The position numbers and the translations under genes were made by a program. 35,925 nucleotides of DNA from Bacteroidales bacterium (GTDB lineage: Bacteria; Bacteroidota; Bacteroidia; Bacteroidales; VadinHA17): assembly GCA_025454775.1 (NCBI GenBank), contig JALONU010000013.1, forward strand, positions 1-35,925, written 5' to 3'. The first letter of the stretch is position 1; every line of letters begins with the position of its first letter. Below, piece by piece: positions 1 to 8,122 of this stretch. The notes beneath the pieces were generated by a model, which was not told the origin of the DNA, searched no databases, and was given only the letters and a program-made list of their open reading frames with translations.

Positions 1-1026
1 GACAATTTCTTCAAGAATATCCTCCAGTGTAATTATCCCTGATGTCCCTCCATATTCATCAACAACAATTGCCATATGGATCTTGTTGATCTGGAACTCC
101 TTGAGCAGGTCGTTGATCTTTTTTGTCTCGGGAACGAAATATGGCGGCCTGATCAGCGTCTGCCAGCTGAATCCTTCCTGGTTGCTGAAAATGGGAAGAA
201 GGTCCTTCGCATAGAGAACTCCCTTTACTTCGTCGAAAGATTCTGCATATACGGGGATCCTTGAAAATCCTGAATCTACTATCACGGTCATAGCCTCACT
301 GAAGCTGCTTCCTATTTCGATGGCTGTTACATCTATCCTCGGACACATGACGGCGCTTACATTGAGGTTTCCGAATGAAAGGATGCCTTTCAGGATCTTC
401 TCATCCTCGTCGAGATCATCTGATGAGGCAAGTTCAAGGGCATCCGAAAGGTCGTCCATTGTTATGCTGGATCTTTGTACGGCTGTTTTTCTTTTGATGT
501 ATGATGAGGAAACAATCAGGAGAGATGCAAGGGGCCTGAAGATCTTTTCGAGGATGATCAGTACCGGCGAGATGAAGAGGGCTATCTTCACCTTATTCCC
601 CGATGCATACTTCTTTGGCAATATTTCGCCGAACAACAGGATAAGGAATGTTATTACAACTGCCTGAAGGAGGAATCCGGTGAATGGAGCAGCAGAAAAG
701 TCGAAGAGCTTTGCACTGATGAAGGCAGACAGGAGCACAATCGTCACATTTATTATAATGCTGCAGGCAAGTATTGTGCTTAGCAGTCTTTCGGGCATTT
801 CGACAAGCTTTATTGCGTAACGGGCTCTTCCTGAACTGCTGCTGCGGAAACTGTCGATATCTTCGGAGCCTAATGAAAAATATGCTGCTTCGGAGGCCGA
901 CATGAGGCCTGAGCAGAAAAGCAATAATGCAAGCAATGCAAAGCCTGTAATAACCATAATGTCGGGGGCGTTGACAACGACTTCCGAAATGAGATTCAGT
1001 ACCGGAAATGCAAAATCGGGTTCCAA
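1..1026 (-). CDS. gldE: GldE-type gliding motility-associated membrane protein, C-terminus cut off
   Basis: This is the N-terminal 342 codons of a CorC/HlyC-family membrane protein; the frame is still open at base 1, so the C-terminal part is missing. Near the N-terminus there is a DUF21-type (CNNM) membrane region with several hydrophobic segments and the motif SASEAAYFSLG. A CBS-domain pair follows, with MCPRIDVTAIE, SRIPVYAES and the end sequence DEYGGTSGIITLEDILEEI. I chose a TTG start at 1026, which gives LEPDFAFPVLNL and resembles the MDP/MEP-type starts I recall for GldE; an ATG at 957 is the alternative. It starts 23 bases after the ssb stop codon, and ssb-gldE linkage is common in Bacteroidota. 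GldE is associated with gliding and type IX secretion, but its biochemical role is not settled. A plain CorC-like ion transporter annotation is the alternative. Confidence 0.88.
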   Translation of the reverse strand, partial: MEPDFAFPVLNLISEVVVNAPDIMVITGFALLALLLFCSGLMSASEAAYFSLGSEDIDSFRSSSSGRARYAIKLVEMPERLLSTILACSIIINVTIVLLSAFISAKLFDFSAAPFTGFLLQAVVITFLILLFGEILPKKYASGNKVKIALFISPVLIILEKIFRPLASLLIVSSSYIKRKTAVQRSSITMDDLSDALELASSDDLDEDEKILKGILSFGNLNVSAVMCPRIDVTAIEIGSSFSEAMTVIVDSGFSRIPVYAESFDEVKGVLYAKDLLPIFSNQEGFSWQTLIRPPYFVPETKKINDLLKEFQINKIHMAIVVDEYGGTSGIITLEDILEEIV

Positions 1027-1049
1027 ATGGGTAGGTTTTATTTAGACCT

Positions 1050-1556
1050 TCAGAAAGGCAGATCATCCTCACTCTGTCCCGTTCCCGTGGCATCGCCGAA
1101 AGGACCTGTCTGTCCGGCATCAGTGTCGTCCGGTGTCTGCCTGGAGCGGTAAGACGTCCCCGGTTCGTTGACCTCCGGCTGACTTCCTCTCTCCTGTGAT
1201 ACGGTTCTGCCATTTTCCTGGGTGCCGGTCTTTTTCTCCAGCACCAGCATTGTGTCGGCAAGTATTTCGGTTATGTACTTGTTATTACCATCCTTGTCGA
1301 CATACGACCGGGTCTTGATTTTACCGACAATATAAAGCTGTGTTCCTTTCCTGACTGTTTTTTCTGCCACTTCAGCCAGCGACCGCCAGAGCACGATGTT
1401 ATGCCATTCCGTAGATGTAATTGTTTCTCCCTGCTGATTTGTGAATGTCTCGCTGGTAGCCAGGGGGAAGCTGGCTTTGGCAACTCCCTTGTCGAAGTAC
1501 CTTACTACGGGGTCTTTACCGACATTTCCGACAAGTATGACTTTATTGATTGACAT
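1050..1556 (-). CDS. ssb: Single-stranded DNA-binding protein
   Basis: SSB coats single-stranded DNA during replication, repair and recombination and recruits partners through its acidic tip. The 168-residue protein starts with MSINKVILVGNVGKDPVVRY and carries the OB-fold core to about residue 108, including WHNIVLWRSLAEVAEKTVRKG and YIVGKIKTRSY. A low-complexity linker follows and ends in the acidic tip EDDLPF, which is the canonical partner-binding end. Length is normal for the family. It is probably co-transcribed with gldE just downstream and is driven by a promoter-like sequence at about 1595-1623 on the minus strand. Confidence 0.97.
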   Translation of the reverse strand: MSINKVILVGNVGKDPVVRYFDKGVAKASFPLATSETFTNQQGETITSTEWHNIVLWRSLAEVAEKTVRKGTQLYIVGKIKTRSYVDKDGNNKYITEILADTMLVLEKKTGTQENGRTVSQERGSQPEVNEPGTSYRSRQTPDDTDAGQTGPFGDATGTGQSEDDLPF

Positions 1557-1594
1557 GTAGTTATGTAATAATGGTTATTATAAATTCAGGCATG

Positions 1595-1623
1595 TAAAGT
1601 TAAGAAAAAAAAGCTTTCTGCAA
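1595..1623 (-). promoter_or_regulatory. Probable ssb promoter
   Basis: Read on the minus strand, TTG (1623-1621) is followed after 18 bases by TAACTTTA (1602-1595). This is close to the Bacteroidota consensus TTTG-N19-TAnnTTTG. Initiation would be about 30 bases upstream of the ssb ATG. The -7 box misses only the final G. Confidence 0.5.
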
Positions 1624-1800
1624 TTCCGGTCCTTTTTAATGAAAGATTTCGGGATCAGCGGGGGCAGGGGTTTTTAAGGTTATGTTTTTAATTGCACGGT
1701 CATAGGCCCCGGACATGCCATGAACAATACCGTCCTATGTCTATTTCATTGTATTTTAAGCAATAATAATCGGGTTTAAAAAAAAATTATTACGTAAGTG

Positions 1801-1833
1801 TTTCAATTTAAACAAATAATATTTTTATATTTG
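1801..1833 (+). promoter_or_regulatory. Probable promoter of the HU-rng operon
   Basis: TATATTTG at 1826-1833 matches the Bacteroidota -7 box TAnnTTTG exactly. TTTC at 1801-1804 is a weak -33 element, with 21 bases between the two. The predicted start near 1840 leaves a leader of about 50 bases before the ATG at 1890. Confidence 0.6.
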
Positions 1834-1889
1834 CAGGGTTGAAAAAAAGATACTCAAAATAATTTGTTGAATTTTAAATTCCAAGAAAA

Positions 1890-2177
1890 ATGACTAAAGC
1901 AGACATTGTTAATGAGATTGCCAAGAACACTGGTATTGAAAAGGTTACGGTTCAGAAGACTGTTGAAGCCTTAATGGAAACTATAAAGCACTCGATGGTA
2001 ACTGGTAATAACGTATATCTCAGGGGATTCGGCAGCTTTATTGTAAAGAAAAGAGCCAAGAAGACTGCAAGGAATATTTCAAAGAACACCACAATAATTA
2101 TACCTGCACACAATATCCCGGCATTTAAACCGGCAAAAACATTCATTACAAAGGTTAAATCACACGTTAAGAAATAG
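1890..2177 (+). CDS. HU/IHF-family DNA-binding protein
   Basis: This is a nucleoid-associated protein of the HU/IHF family, which bends and packages DNA as a dimer. The 95 residues begin MTKADIVNEIAKNTGIEK, the usual N-terminal helical part. The beta-arm region has VYLRGFGSFIVKKRAKKTARN, followed by the AHNIPAFKPAK segment containing the family's NxxPAFKP-type signature. Length is typical. It is the first gene of a group with the small basic ORF (5 bases downstream) and the RNase E/G-family gene, an arrangement I recall as recurrent in Bacteroidota. Whether it acts as HU or as an IHF subunit cannot be told from the sequence. Confidence 0.96.
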   Translation: MTKADIVNEIAKNTGIEKVTVQKTVEALMETIKHSMVTGNNVYLRGFGSFIVKKRAKKTARNISKNTTIIIPAHNIPAFKPAKTFITKVKSHVKK

Positions 2178-2182
2178 GTTTT

Positions 2183-2272
2183 ATGCCAAGCGGTAAAAAG
2201 AGAAAAAGACATAAGATGGCCACTCACAAACGTAAAAAGCGTTTGCGGAAGAACAGACATAAGAAGAAATAG
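2183..2272 (+). CDS. 29-residue highly basic protein, AURKAIP1/COX24 (mS38/bS22)-like candidate
   Basis: A complete small frame starts with ATG five bases after the HU stop codon and ends in TAG. The 29 residues begin MPSGKKRKRHKMATHKRKKR, and more than half of all residues are Lys, Arg or His, with no acidic residue. The spacing KKRKRHKM-THKRKKRLRKNRHKKK resembles the COX24_C/AURKAIP1 family, known as mS38 in mitochondrial ribosomes and, from memory, bS22 in mycobacteria. A role as a small ribosomal protein is therefore plausible, but it is inferred from composition and a short motif. A standard length cut-off would miss it. Position, tight spacing and a clean start support a real gene. Confidence 0.75.
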   Translation: MPSGKKRKRHKMATHKRKKRLRKNRHKKK

Positions 2273-2305
2273 CAGAGATCATAGAGTGGTCTTCAGTAAA
2301 GTGAT

Positions 2306-2340
2306 AAGCCTAAAGGTCCGATGATCTTTAGGTTTATTGT
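2306..2340 (+). terminator. Weak hairpin terminator or attenuator before rng
   Basis: AAGCCTAAAG (2306-2315) pairs with CTTTAGGTTT (2326-2335), one G-U pair included, around a 10-base loop. The following tract is only moderately T-rich. It could reduce read-through from the HU genes into rng or set 3' ends. Confidence 0.45.
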
Positions 2341-2390
2341 ATATACCTGCCGGGTTTTTACATAGATATTAACTCAGATTAATACAGGAA

Positions 2391-3950
2391 GTGGCAAATA
2401 AGGATCTCATCATTGATGCAAGTGATTCCGAGGTCTCTTTAGCGTTGTTGGAAGACAAGCAGTTAATTGAGTTAAACAAGGAAAAACGAAATATAAGGTT
2501 CTCAGTCGGGGATATCTACCTTGGAAAGGTAAAGAAGATTATGCCCGGACTGAATGCCGCATTTGTCAACGTAGGTTATGAACGTGATGCATTTCTGCAT
2601 TACCTCGACCTTGGTGCACAGTTTCGGACACAGCATAAATATTACCAGTTAGCCCTCCAGAAGCAAGGCAAGGTGGTGCCTGTTCATAAATTCAAGCCTG
2701 ATCAGGATATCGACAAGGACGGAAAGATCACCGATGTTCTGACGCAGGGGCAGACAGTGTTAGTCCAGATCACCAAAGAACCCATTTCAACGAAGGGCCC
2801 AAGGCTCGCCTCCGAAATCTCACTCGCAGGAAGGAATCTTGTGCTCATCCCTTTCTCCGATAAGGTCTCGATATCATCGAAAATCGAAAATCCCGATGAA
2901 AAGAACAGGCTGAAAACTCTCCTTCAAAGCATCAAGCCGAGGAATTACGGTGTGATAGTCAGAACTGCCGCCGAAGGCAAGAAAGTAGCAACCCTCGACG
3001 CAGAGCTGAGGGAACTGGTAAGGAGATGGGAATCTGCTTTTACATCGGTCAGGAAGGAAACCAAATCCCCCCGGCTGTTCATCGGCGAATTGAACAGGAC
3101 TTCCACCATCCTCCGCGACATGCTGAACGTCACCTTCAACAGCATTTATACAAACGATGCCTCGCTGGCCGATGACGTTAAGAAATACATCAGGGAGATC
3201 GCTCCCGAAAAATCGAATATTGTAAAGCTATATAAGGGAACAGTCCCGATATTCGACCATTTCGGCATAAACAAGCAGATAAAGGCTCTCTTCGGCAAAA
3301 CCGTGTCCTTCAGGCACGGCGCATACCTTATTATAGATCATACCGAGGCCCTTCATGTAATAGATGTCAACAGCGGAAACAGGGCACGGAAGGGAAATGA
3401 CCAGGAACTCAATGCCCTTGAGGTTAATATGGAAGCGGCAACGGAAATAGCCAGGCAACTGAGACTCAGGGATATGGGAGGCATCATAGTCATCGATTTC
3501 ATCGATATGCAGTCGCAGGAGAATAAACAAACTCTCTTTGAAAAGATGAAGGAGGTGATGGCCAACGACAGGACCAAGCATAATATCCTTCCGCTTACCA
3601 AGTTCGGCCTGATGCAGATCACGCGCCAGAGAGTGCGCCCGGAGATGAACATCATAACAAATGAAAAATGCCCTGCATGCCTTGGCTCCGGGGAAATAAA
3701 GCCTACCATACTCTTCACCGATGAGCTTGAAAGCCACCTGGCATTCATAGTTGACAAAATAAAAACGAGACGCCTTGTGCTGAATGTTCATCCCTTTGTT
3801 GCAGCCTGGCTCCTGAAGGGCTTGATATCGATACGCCGGAGATGGAATTTCAAGTACAGGATCAGCCTTAAAGTCCAGCCGGTCACTGCTTACCACATGC
3901 TCGAATATCATTTCTACGATACAGAGGATAATGAGATAGACCTGGCCTGA
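2391..3950 (+). CDS. rng: RNase E/G-family endoribonuclease
   Basis: This single-strand endoribonuclease processes rRNA and mRNA. The 519-residue protein has an S1 RNA-binding region at about residues 38-130 (IYLGKVKKIMPGLNAAFVNV). The DNase I-like catalytic part carries the metal-binding aspartates Asp325 in HVIDVNSG and Asp369 in IIVIDFIDM, spaced about as in E. coli RNase E. A zinc-link CPAC motif is at residues 427-430. There is no long disordered C-terminal scaffold as in E. coli RNase E, so RNase G is the better name. The start is a GTG at 2391; the next residues ANKDLIIDASDSEVSLALL match family starts. It follows the HU gene and the small basic ORF. Confidence 0.95.
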   Translation: MANKDLIIDASDSEVSLALLEDKQLIELNKEKRNIRFSVGDIYLGKVKKIMPGLNAAFVNVGYERDAFLHYLDLGAQFRTQHKYYQLALQKQGKVVPVHKFKPDQDIDKDGKITDVLTQGQTVLVQITKEPISTKGPRLASEISLAGRNLVLIPFSDKVSISSKIENPDEKNRLKTLLQSIKPRNYGVIVRTAAEGKKVATLDAELRELVRRWESAFTSVRKETKSPRLFIGELNRTSTILRDMLNVTFNSIYTNDASLADDVKKYIREIAPEKSNIVKLYKGTVPIFDHFGINKQIKALFGKTVSFRHGAYLIIDHTEALHVIDVNSGNRARKGNDQELNALEVNMEAATEIARQLRLRDMGGIIVIDFIDMQSQENKQTLFEKMKEVMANDRTKHNILPLTKFGLMQITRQRVRPEMNIITNEKCPACLGSGEIKPTILFTDELESHLAFIVDKIKTRRLVLNVHPFVAAWLLKGLISIRRRWNFKYRISLKVQPVTAYHMLEYHFYDTEDNEIDLA

Positions 3951-3961
3951 TCCCTGCTCCG

Positions 3962-3999
3962 GTTAACAAAAACCGTATTTTCATTGTTAACTGTTTTTA
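3962..3999 (+). terminator. Rho-independent terminator after rng
   Basis: GTTAACAA (3962-3969) and TTGTTAAC (3984-3991) form a perfect 8-bp stem around a 14-base loop, followed by TGTTTTTA. It lies 12 bases after the rng stop codon and before dsbD. Confidence 0.65.
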
Positions 4000-4033
4000 T
4001 ACTTTTAAGCCGAATATTAAATTATACACTCTC

Positions 4034-6073
4034 ATGAGAAGACCACTGCCATACCTGTCAATAATATTGTTGCTGGTGCCTTTTCTTTCTCTCAGGGCTC
4101 AGATCTATGATCCGGTGACATGGGCCTTTTCCTATGAAAGAAAAGGTGAAAATGATTACGAGATAGTTTTTAAGGCTGCCATTGAGCAAGGTTCCCATAT
4201 TTATTCACTGGAAGTCCCTGACGGAGGCCCCATACCAACGACCTTCACCTTCGACACCGTGGAATCATATTCATTCGATGGCAGGGTTTTTGAGGTGACT
4301 GTGCCCGAGGAGAAATTTGATGACGCATTCGGTTTTAAGATCAAAAGCTTCAGCGAAAAAGCGGAATTCCGTCAGAAGATAAAGGCAAATGCAGCAGGAC
4401 TTGTGGTTAAGGGTTTTGTAACCTACATGTCGTGCAACAATACCACCTGCTCACCCCCGAAAGATGTGGATTTTGAAATAAGAATAGGTGTGCCGGTGGC
4501 AGATCAGAAACCGGATACTGCCGCAACAGAAGACACAACTGACAGCGGCGGCAAGGGAAAGGGCCTTCTGCTGTTCTTCCTGCTGTCAATGCTGGCAGGC
4601 TTTGCAGGAGTTCTGACTCCATGCGTATTCCCAATGATACCGATGACAGTTGCCTTCTTCTCGCGCGACAGCGGCAACAGGAAGAAATCTGTGATGAATG
4701 CCATTATTTTCGGGATTTCCATAATACTGATTTATTCATCTCTCGGCCTCATAGTGTCGCTCACCAGTGCTGGCGCAGGGTTTGCAAACACCTTAAGCAC
4801 ACACTGGATACCGAACATAATCTTTTTTGCACTTTTTCTTGTCTTTGCCATTTCCTTCCTAGGTGCCTTCGAGATCGTACTTCCCAACAAGTGGGTTGCC
4901 GGAGCCGATTCAAGGGTCGACAGGGGAGGACTGCTGGCATCTTTTTTCATGGGACTCACAACCGTGATAGTGTCATTTTCATGTACAGGCCCGATCATAG
5001 GGGCTCTTCTTGTTGAGGCCGCCAGCGGTGATGTGCTTCGTCCCCTGGCCGGAATGTTCGGCTTCGGACTTGCCTTTGCCCTGCCTTTTACTCTGTTCGC
5101 ATTGTTCCCTTCAGTTCTGAACAGGATGCCCAAATCGGGAGGATGGCTCAACTCAATAAAAGTCTTCCTTGCATTCATTATGCTTGCATTCAGCATGAAA
5201 TTTCTCATGACGGTTGACAGCGTATATAATTTAGGTGTAGTTACCAGGGATATTTTCCTTGCGGTCTGGATAGTGCTTTTTTCACTTCTCGGTGTCTACC
5301 TGTTGGGTGGGATCCGTTTTGCCCACGACAGCGAGGTGAAGCATACAGGTGTTTTCAGGTTCTTCCTGGCCGCAGCGGTATTTACCTTCGCGCTGTACCT
5401 TCTTACAGGGTTGTTTGGAGCACCGCTCAAGGGACTCTCTTCGCTTTTACCTCCCCAGGAAACGTCGTGGTTTTATAAAAAGCAGTCTGTCAGCTACATC
5501 GAAACACCTGCTGCTTCAGTCTCCGGCCTGTCCGTCAGTCGGATCTGCTCTGAACCAAAATACAGCAACATCTTTGAGATGCCTCACGGACTTAAAGGCT
5601 ACTTCGATTTCAAGCAGGGCCTTCAGTGTGCCAGCGAACAGGGGAAACCGGCACTCATAGATTTCAAGGGCCACGCATGTGCAAACTGCAAGCTCATGGA
5701 GGCAAAGGTATGGTCGGACCCGGCGATACTTAAACGACTCAGGGAAAACTTTGTGATAATTTCACTGTATGTCGATGACAGAACACAACTCCCTGAAAAT
5801 GAGTGGTATGTTTCAGAGCTTGATGGTAAGCTTAAAAAGACAATAGGCAAGCAGAATGAGGATCTTGAGATATCCAGGTACAAGACCAATGCCCTTCCTT
5901 TCTATATAATTGCCGATCATGATGGTAATCCCGTAAACACTCCGATGCCTACGAACCTTGATGTTGAGGAATACGGTAAGTGGCTTGATGAGGGATATGA
6001 AATGTTCAGAAGCAAGTATCGGAACCTTCCTCAAAAAAGCCCGGGCCCTGGGTTTTTACCTGTAGCTGATTGA
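4034..6073 (+). CDS. dsbD: Thiol:disulfide interchange protein DsbD
   Basis: DsbD carries electrons from cytoplasmic thioredoxin across the inner membrane to periplasmic reductive partners. The 679-residue protein shows all three parts. A signal peptide (about 1-23, ending LRAQ) leads into an N-terminal periplasmic domain with the redox pair Cys134 and Cys139 (SCNNTTC). A multi-spanning domain (about 178-460) has Cys197 in LTPCVFPMIP and Cys317 in SFSCTGPIIG. A C-terminal thioredoxin-like domain carries CANC at 549-552. All expected cysteines are present. It stands alone, downstream of the rng terminator. A weak TACTTTTA -7-like box lies at 4000-4007. Confidence 0.95.
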   Translation: MRRPLPYLSIILLLVPFLSLRAQIYDPVTWAFSYERKGENDYEIVFKAAIEQGSHIYSLEVPDGGPIPTTFTFDTVESYSFDGRVFEVTVPEEKFDDAFGFKIKSFSEKAEFRQKIKANAAGLVVKGFVTYMSCNNTTCSPPKDVDFEIRIGVPVADQKPDTAATEDTTDSGGKGKGLLLFFLLSMLAGFAGVLTPCVFPMIPMTVAFFSRDSGNRKKSVMNAIIFGISIILIYSSLGLIVSLTSAGAGFANTLSTHWIPNIIFFALFLVFAISFLGAFEIVLPNKWVAGADSRVDRGGLLASFFMGLTTVIVSFSCTGPIIGALLVEAASGDVLRPLAGMFGFGLAFALPFTLFALFPSVLNRMPKSGGWLNSIKVFLAFIMLAFSMKFLMTVDSVYNLGVVTRDIFLAVWIVLFSLLGVYLLGGIRFAHDSEVKHTGVFRFFLAAAVFTFALYLLTGLFGAPLKGLSSLLPPQETSWFYKKQSVSYIETPAASVSGLSVSRICSEPKYSNIFEMPHGLKGYFDFKQGLQCASEQGKPALIDFKGHACANCKLMEAKVWSDPAILKRLRENFVIISLYVDDRTQLPENEWYVSELDGKLKKTIGKQNEDLEISRYKTNALPFYIIADHDGNPVNTPMPTNLDVEEYGKWLDEGYEMFRSKYRNLPQKSPGPGFLPVAD

Positions 6074-6175
6074 ACGGCAGGGGAGAAGCTGGCCCATCAT
6101 ATTACGGGTGTTCGACACAATAAACCGCAGGTTTGTCCACATTTTGGCGGCGCTTGTGAAAATTAGCGAATTTTG

Positions 6176-6206
6176 TTGTTTTTCGGGTGGATTTTTTGTA
6201 TATTTA
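6176..6206 (+). promoter_or_regulatory. Probable promoter of the small T9SS-sorted protein
   Basis: TTG at 6176-6178 and TATATTTA at 6199-6206 are separated by 20 bases, close to the Bacteroidota consensus, with only the last base of the -7 box differing. The expected start near 6213 leaves about 30 bases before the ATG at 6244. Confidence 0.5.
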
Positions 6207-6243
6207 CAGTTGGTATTATTCCAAAAAGGACATATTCCTGATC

Positions 6244-6735
6244 ATGAAACGTCCGGTATTGATAGTTGTAATGCTCTTTATTGGCGTGGCTGCATACTCT
6301 CAGACGCTACCGAAGCAGGATGTCATTGCCAGCGCCGGGGGATTTAACCAGGCAACTGGAATATCCATAAGCTGGACTCTTGGCGAAACCATAGTCCCTA
6401 CATTCACGGCCACCGACAACTCGATTATCCTCACACCCGGATTTCAGCCTCAGCTGCTTATAACAGCTGTTGAGGAGAACATCGATGTAAAGGTTAGTGT
6501 AACGGTCTATCCCAACCCTGCCAGCGATGTTGTGAACCTTAGGTTTGAAGAGGCTGTCCAGGATGAAATCAGGGTTACGATCATAAGTTCCGGCGGCAAA
6601 CCGGTGAAATCACTTATTATTGAGCCGTCAACCCTCGAGAAGCAGATCAATCTGCAGGATCTGCCGGCAGGAATATATTACCTGAGACTTACAAAGGAGA
6701 AACTTTCAAACGTATATAAAGTTGTAAAACTTTAA
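6244..6735 (+). CDS. Small secreted protein with type IX secretion C-terminal sorting domain
   Basis: The 163-residue protein starts with a signal peptide (1-20, MKRPVLIVVMLFIGVAAYSQ). About 55 residues follow, with the pattern VIASAGGFN...SWTLGE...LTPGFQP. From about residue 78 to the end there is a type A T9SS sorting domain, seen in VYPNPASDVVNL (88-99), PAGIYYLRL (141-149) and the basic end YKVVKL. Such proteins cross the outer membrane through the type IX system and are usually anchored on the surface or released. The mature part before the sorting domain is unusually short and has no recognisable enzyme domain. An in-frame ATG at 6187 exists, but it lies inside the promoter and would hide the signal peptide, so I start at 6244. 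Confidence 0.88.
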   Translation: MKRPVLIVVMLFIGVAAYSQTLPKQDVIASAGGFNQATGISISWTLGETIVPTFTATDNSIILTPGFQPQLLITAVEENIDVKVSVTVYPNPASDVVNLRFEEAVQDEIRVTIISSGGKPVKSLIIEPSTLEKQINLQDLPAGIYYLRLTKEKLSNVYKVVKL

Positions 6736-6782
6736 AGAAGCTTTTACTGTCCAAAAGCAATTTTTCCATTCTTTTCATGGCT

Positions 6783-6813
6783 GCCCCGACAACACAATGT
6801 CGGGGCTTTTTTT
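6783..6813 (+). terminator. Strong rho-independent terminator
   Basis: GCCCCGAC (6783-6790) and GTCGGGGC (6799-6806) form a perfect GC-rich 8-bp stem around an 8-base loop, followed directly by seven T. It ends the T9SS-sorted protein transcript and separates it from the TPR gene. Confidence 0.93.
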
Positions 6814-6866
6814 GTATTTTTATTCTTGCCGTCGACTTAAGCCAACGGCAAATAAAAGTAGATTCC

Positions 6867-8057
6867 ATGAAAAAAACATTATTGTCACTCATTACGCTCG
6901 TTTTCAGTGCTGCGATGACTGCACAGGTGAATACAACAGTGCAGTTCGTCGACCAGCTTCTCCTCCAGGGCGATTACCAGAACATACTCGATGAAGACCT
7001 GGCAATTGAAAGCTTTTCACGAGCCTGCAGCCTCAGTCCCGAGGACAGAATTTACAGCTTCATGCTGGCCAAAGCCCTCTACGGAAGGGCAGACTACGGA
7101 CCATCACTGCAGATCCTCGAAAAGCTCTGCATGACCGATACAGCCAACTGGACTTATTCATCGTACCTCTCCAGCATATACATGCAGATGAACCGCTTTG
7201 ACGATGCAATAAAAATATACAGCAGGTTCCTTCCCGCTGATTCCGTGAATGTCAGGTATCTCAACATGACAGGTTTTGCATACCTTAAGAAAGGCGATCA
7301 TCATACAGCAAAAAAAGTCTATAATAAAGCACTGTCGGTAAATGACAAGGACCTGACAGCCATGAAGAACCTGGCCTATCTTTATTCGGCCGGAGGGAAG
7401 CCCGACACGGCCATAGCAGTACTCACCAGGGGAATCCGGATTGATTCATCCGATGTCAGCCTCTTTTCGCTCAGGGCTCAGATCTACTACCTTCGGAAGT
7501 ATACCAAACGGGCAATGGACGACTACCTCGTGGTACTGGCCTCCGGCGACTCCTCAAAGCTGGTTCTGAAGAGGATAGGCATAGGATATTGCAACAACTT
7601 CCAGCCCCGGATGGCGACTGGTTATCTTCTTAAAGCACACAAACTTGACAGCCTGGATTATGAAACCTGCAGCTACCTGGGCCAGAGCTATGCTTCATTA
7701 ATGGAGATGGACAAAAGCATATTCTACTACAGTAAAGTGATTGATATCCTTACTCCAATTTACAAGCAGATGGGATTGTCATACATGCTTCTTGCAGAAA
7801 CACAGATGAAGGCTTCCTCCTTCCGGGAGGCGCTTGACAGTTATCAGAAAGCGCAGAGAATTGCCGACAATCCCATGCTGTACATTAACATCGCCAATGT
7901 TTATGATGAAAAGCTGGGCGATCGCAAAAATGCCATTTCCTATTACCAGGCTTTCCTGGACGGAATAAGGAAGAGCGGGGGCACATTCGACAAGAAATAC
8001 CTGGATTCGATCAGGGACAGGCTTGAATATCTGAAAACTGATCCAGGCAGGCAATAA
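6867..8057 (+). CDS. Secreted tetratricopeptide-repeat protein
   Basis: This 396-residue protein has a signal peptide (about 1-20, MKKTLLSLITLVFSAAMTAQ), then a solenoid of consecutive TPR-type helix pairs to near the C-terminus. Examples are the repeated WTYSSYLSSIYMQMNRFDDA, YLNMTGFAYLKKGDHHTA and MKNLAYLYSAGGKPDTA. TPR solenoids act as protein-interaction scaffolds; the partner is unknown. No catalytic domain or lipobox is visible, so it is probably periplasmic. The ATG at 6867 places the signal peptide at the N-terminus. An upstream in-frame ATG at 6777 would make the gene read through the terminator hairpin and is rejected. It is likely a single-gene unit, with no strong terminator after it. 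Confidence 0.87.
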   Translation: MKKTLLSLITLVFSAAMTAQVNTTVQFVDQLLLQGDYQNILDEDLAIESFSRACSLSPEDRIYSFMLAKALYGRADYGPSLQILEKLCMTDTANWTYSSYLSSIYMQMNRFDDAIKIYSRFLPADSVNVRYLNMTGFAYLKKGDHHTAKKVYNKALSVNDKDLTAMKNLAYLYSAGGKPDTAIAVLTRGIRIDSSDVSLFSLRAQIYYLRKYTKRAMDDYLVVLASGDSSKLVLKRIGIGYCNNFQPRMATGYLLKAHKLDSLDYETCSYLGQSYASLMEMDKSIFYYSKVIDILTPIYKQMGLSYMLLAETQMKASSFREALDSYQKAQRIADNPMLYINIANVYDEKLGDRKNAISYYQAFLDGIRKSGGTFDKKYLDSIRDRLEYLKTDPGRQ

Positions 8058-8122
8058 GTACTACTTTATGTTTTTTAAGTTAATTAGTGTTAAAATCCTG
8101 TGTAATGGCCTAACCGGCGGCT

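Larger units (their letters stand above)
1557..1889. other. Divergent intergenic region between ssb and the HU gene
   Basis: This 333-base AT-rich stretch separates two divergent genes and holds no convincing coding frame or tRNA. It contains one promoter-like sequence for each side (listed separately). It also has a short inverted repeat, CATAGG near 1702 and CCTATG near 1733, whose meaning I cannot assign. In many Bacteroidota mutY lies in this position beside ssb; here there is no room for it and I see no remnant. Confidence 0.7.

Noticed and set aside
593-1261. Open frame on the minus strand overlapping gldE and ssb
   Set aside because: It overlaps two genes with strong family matches, and its translation is rich in Arg and Cys without domain features.
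1702-1738. Small RNA or riboswitch between ssb and the HU gene
   Set aside because: Only a 6-bp pair with a long loop is seen, with no known riboswitch pattern or terminator next to it.
3228-3911. Long open frame on the minus strand inside rng
   Set aside because: It is antisense to a well-supported conserved gene, has no recognisable motif, and follows from the codon use of rng.
6777-6866. Upstream extension of the TPR protein from ATG 6777
   Set aside because: It would put the strong terminator hairpin inside the coding region and bury the signal peptide 30 residues in.
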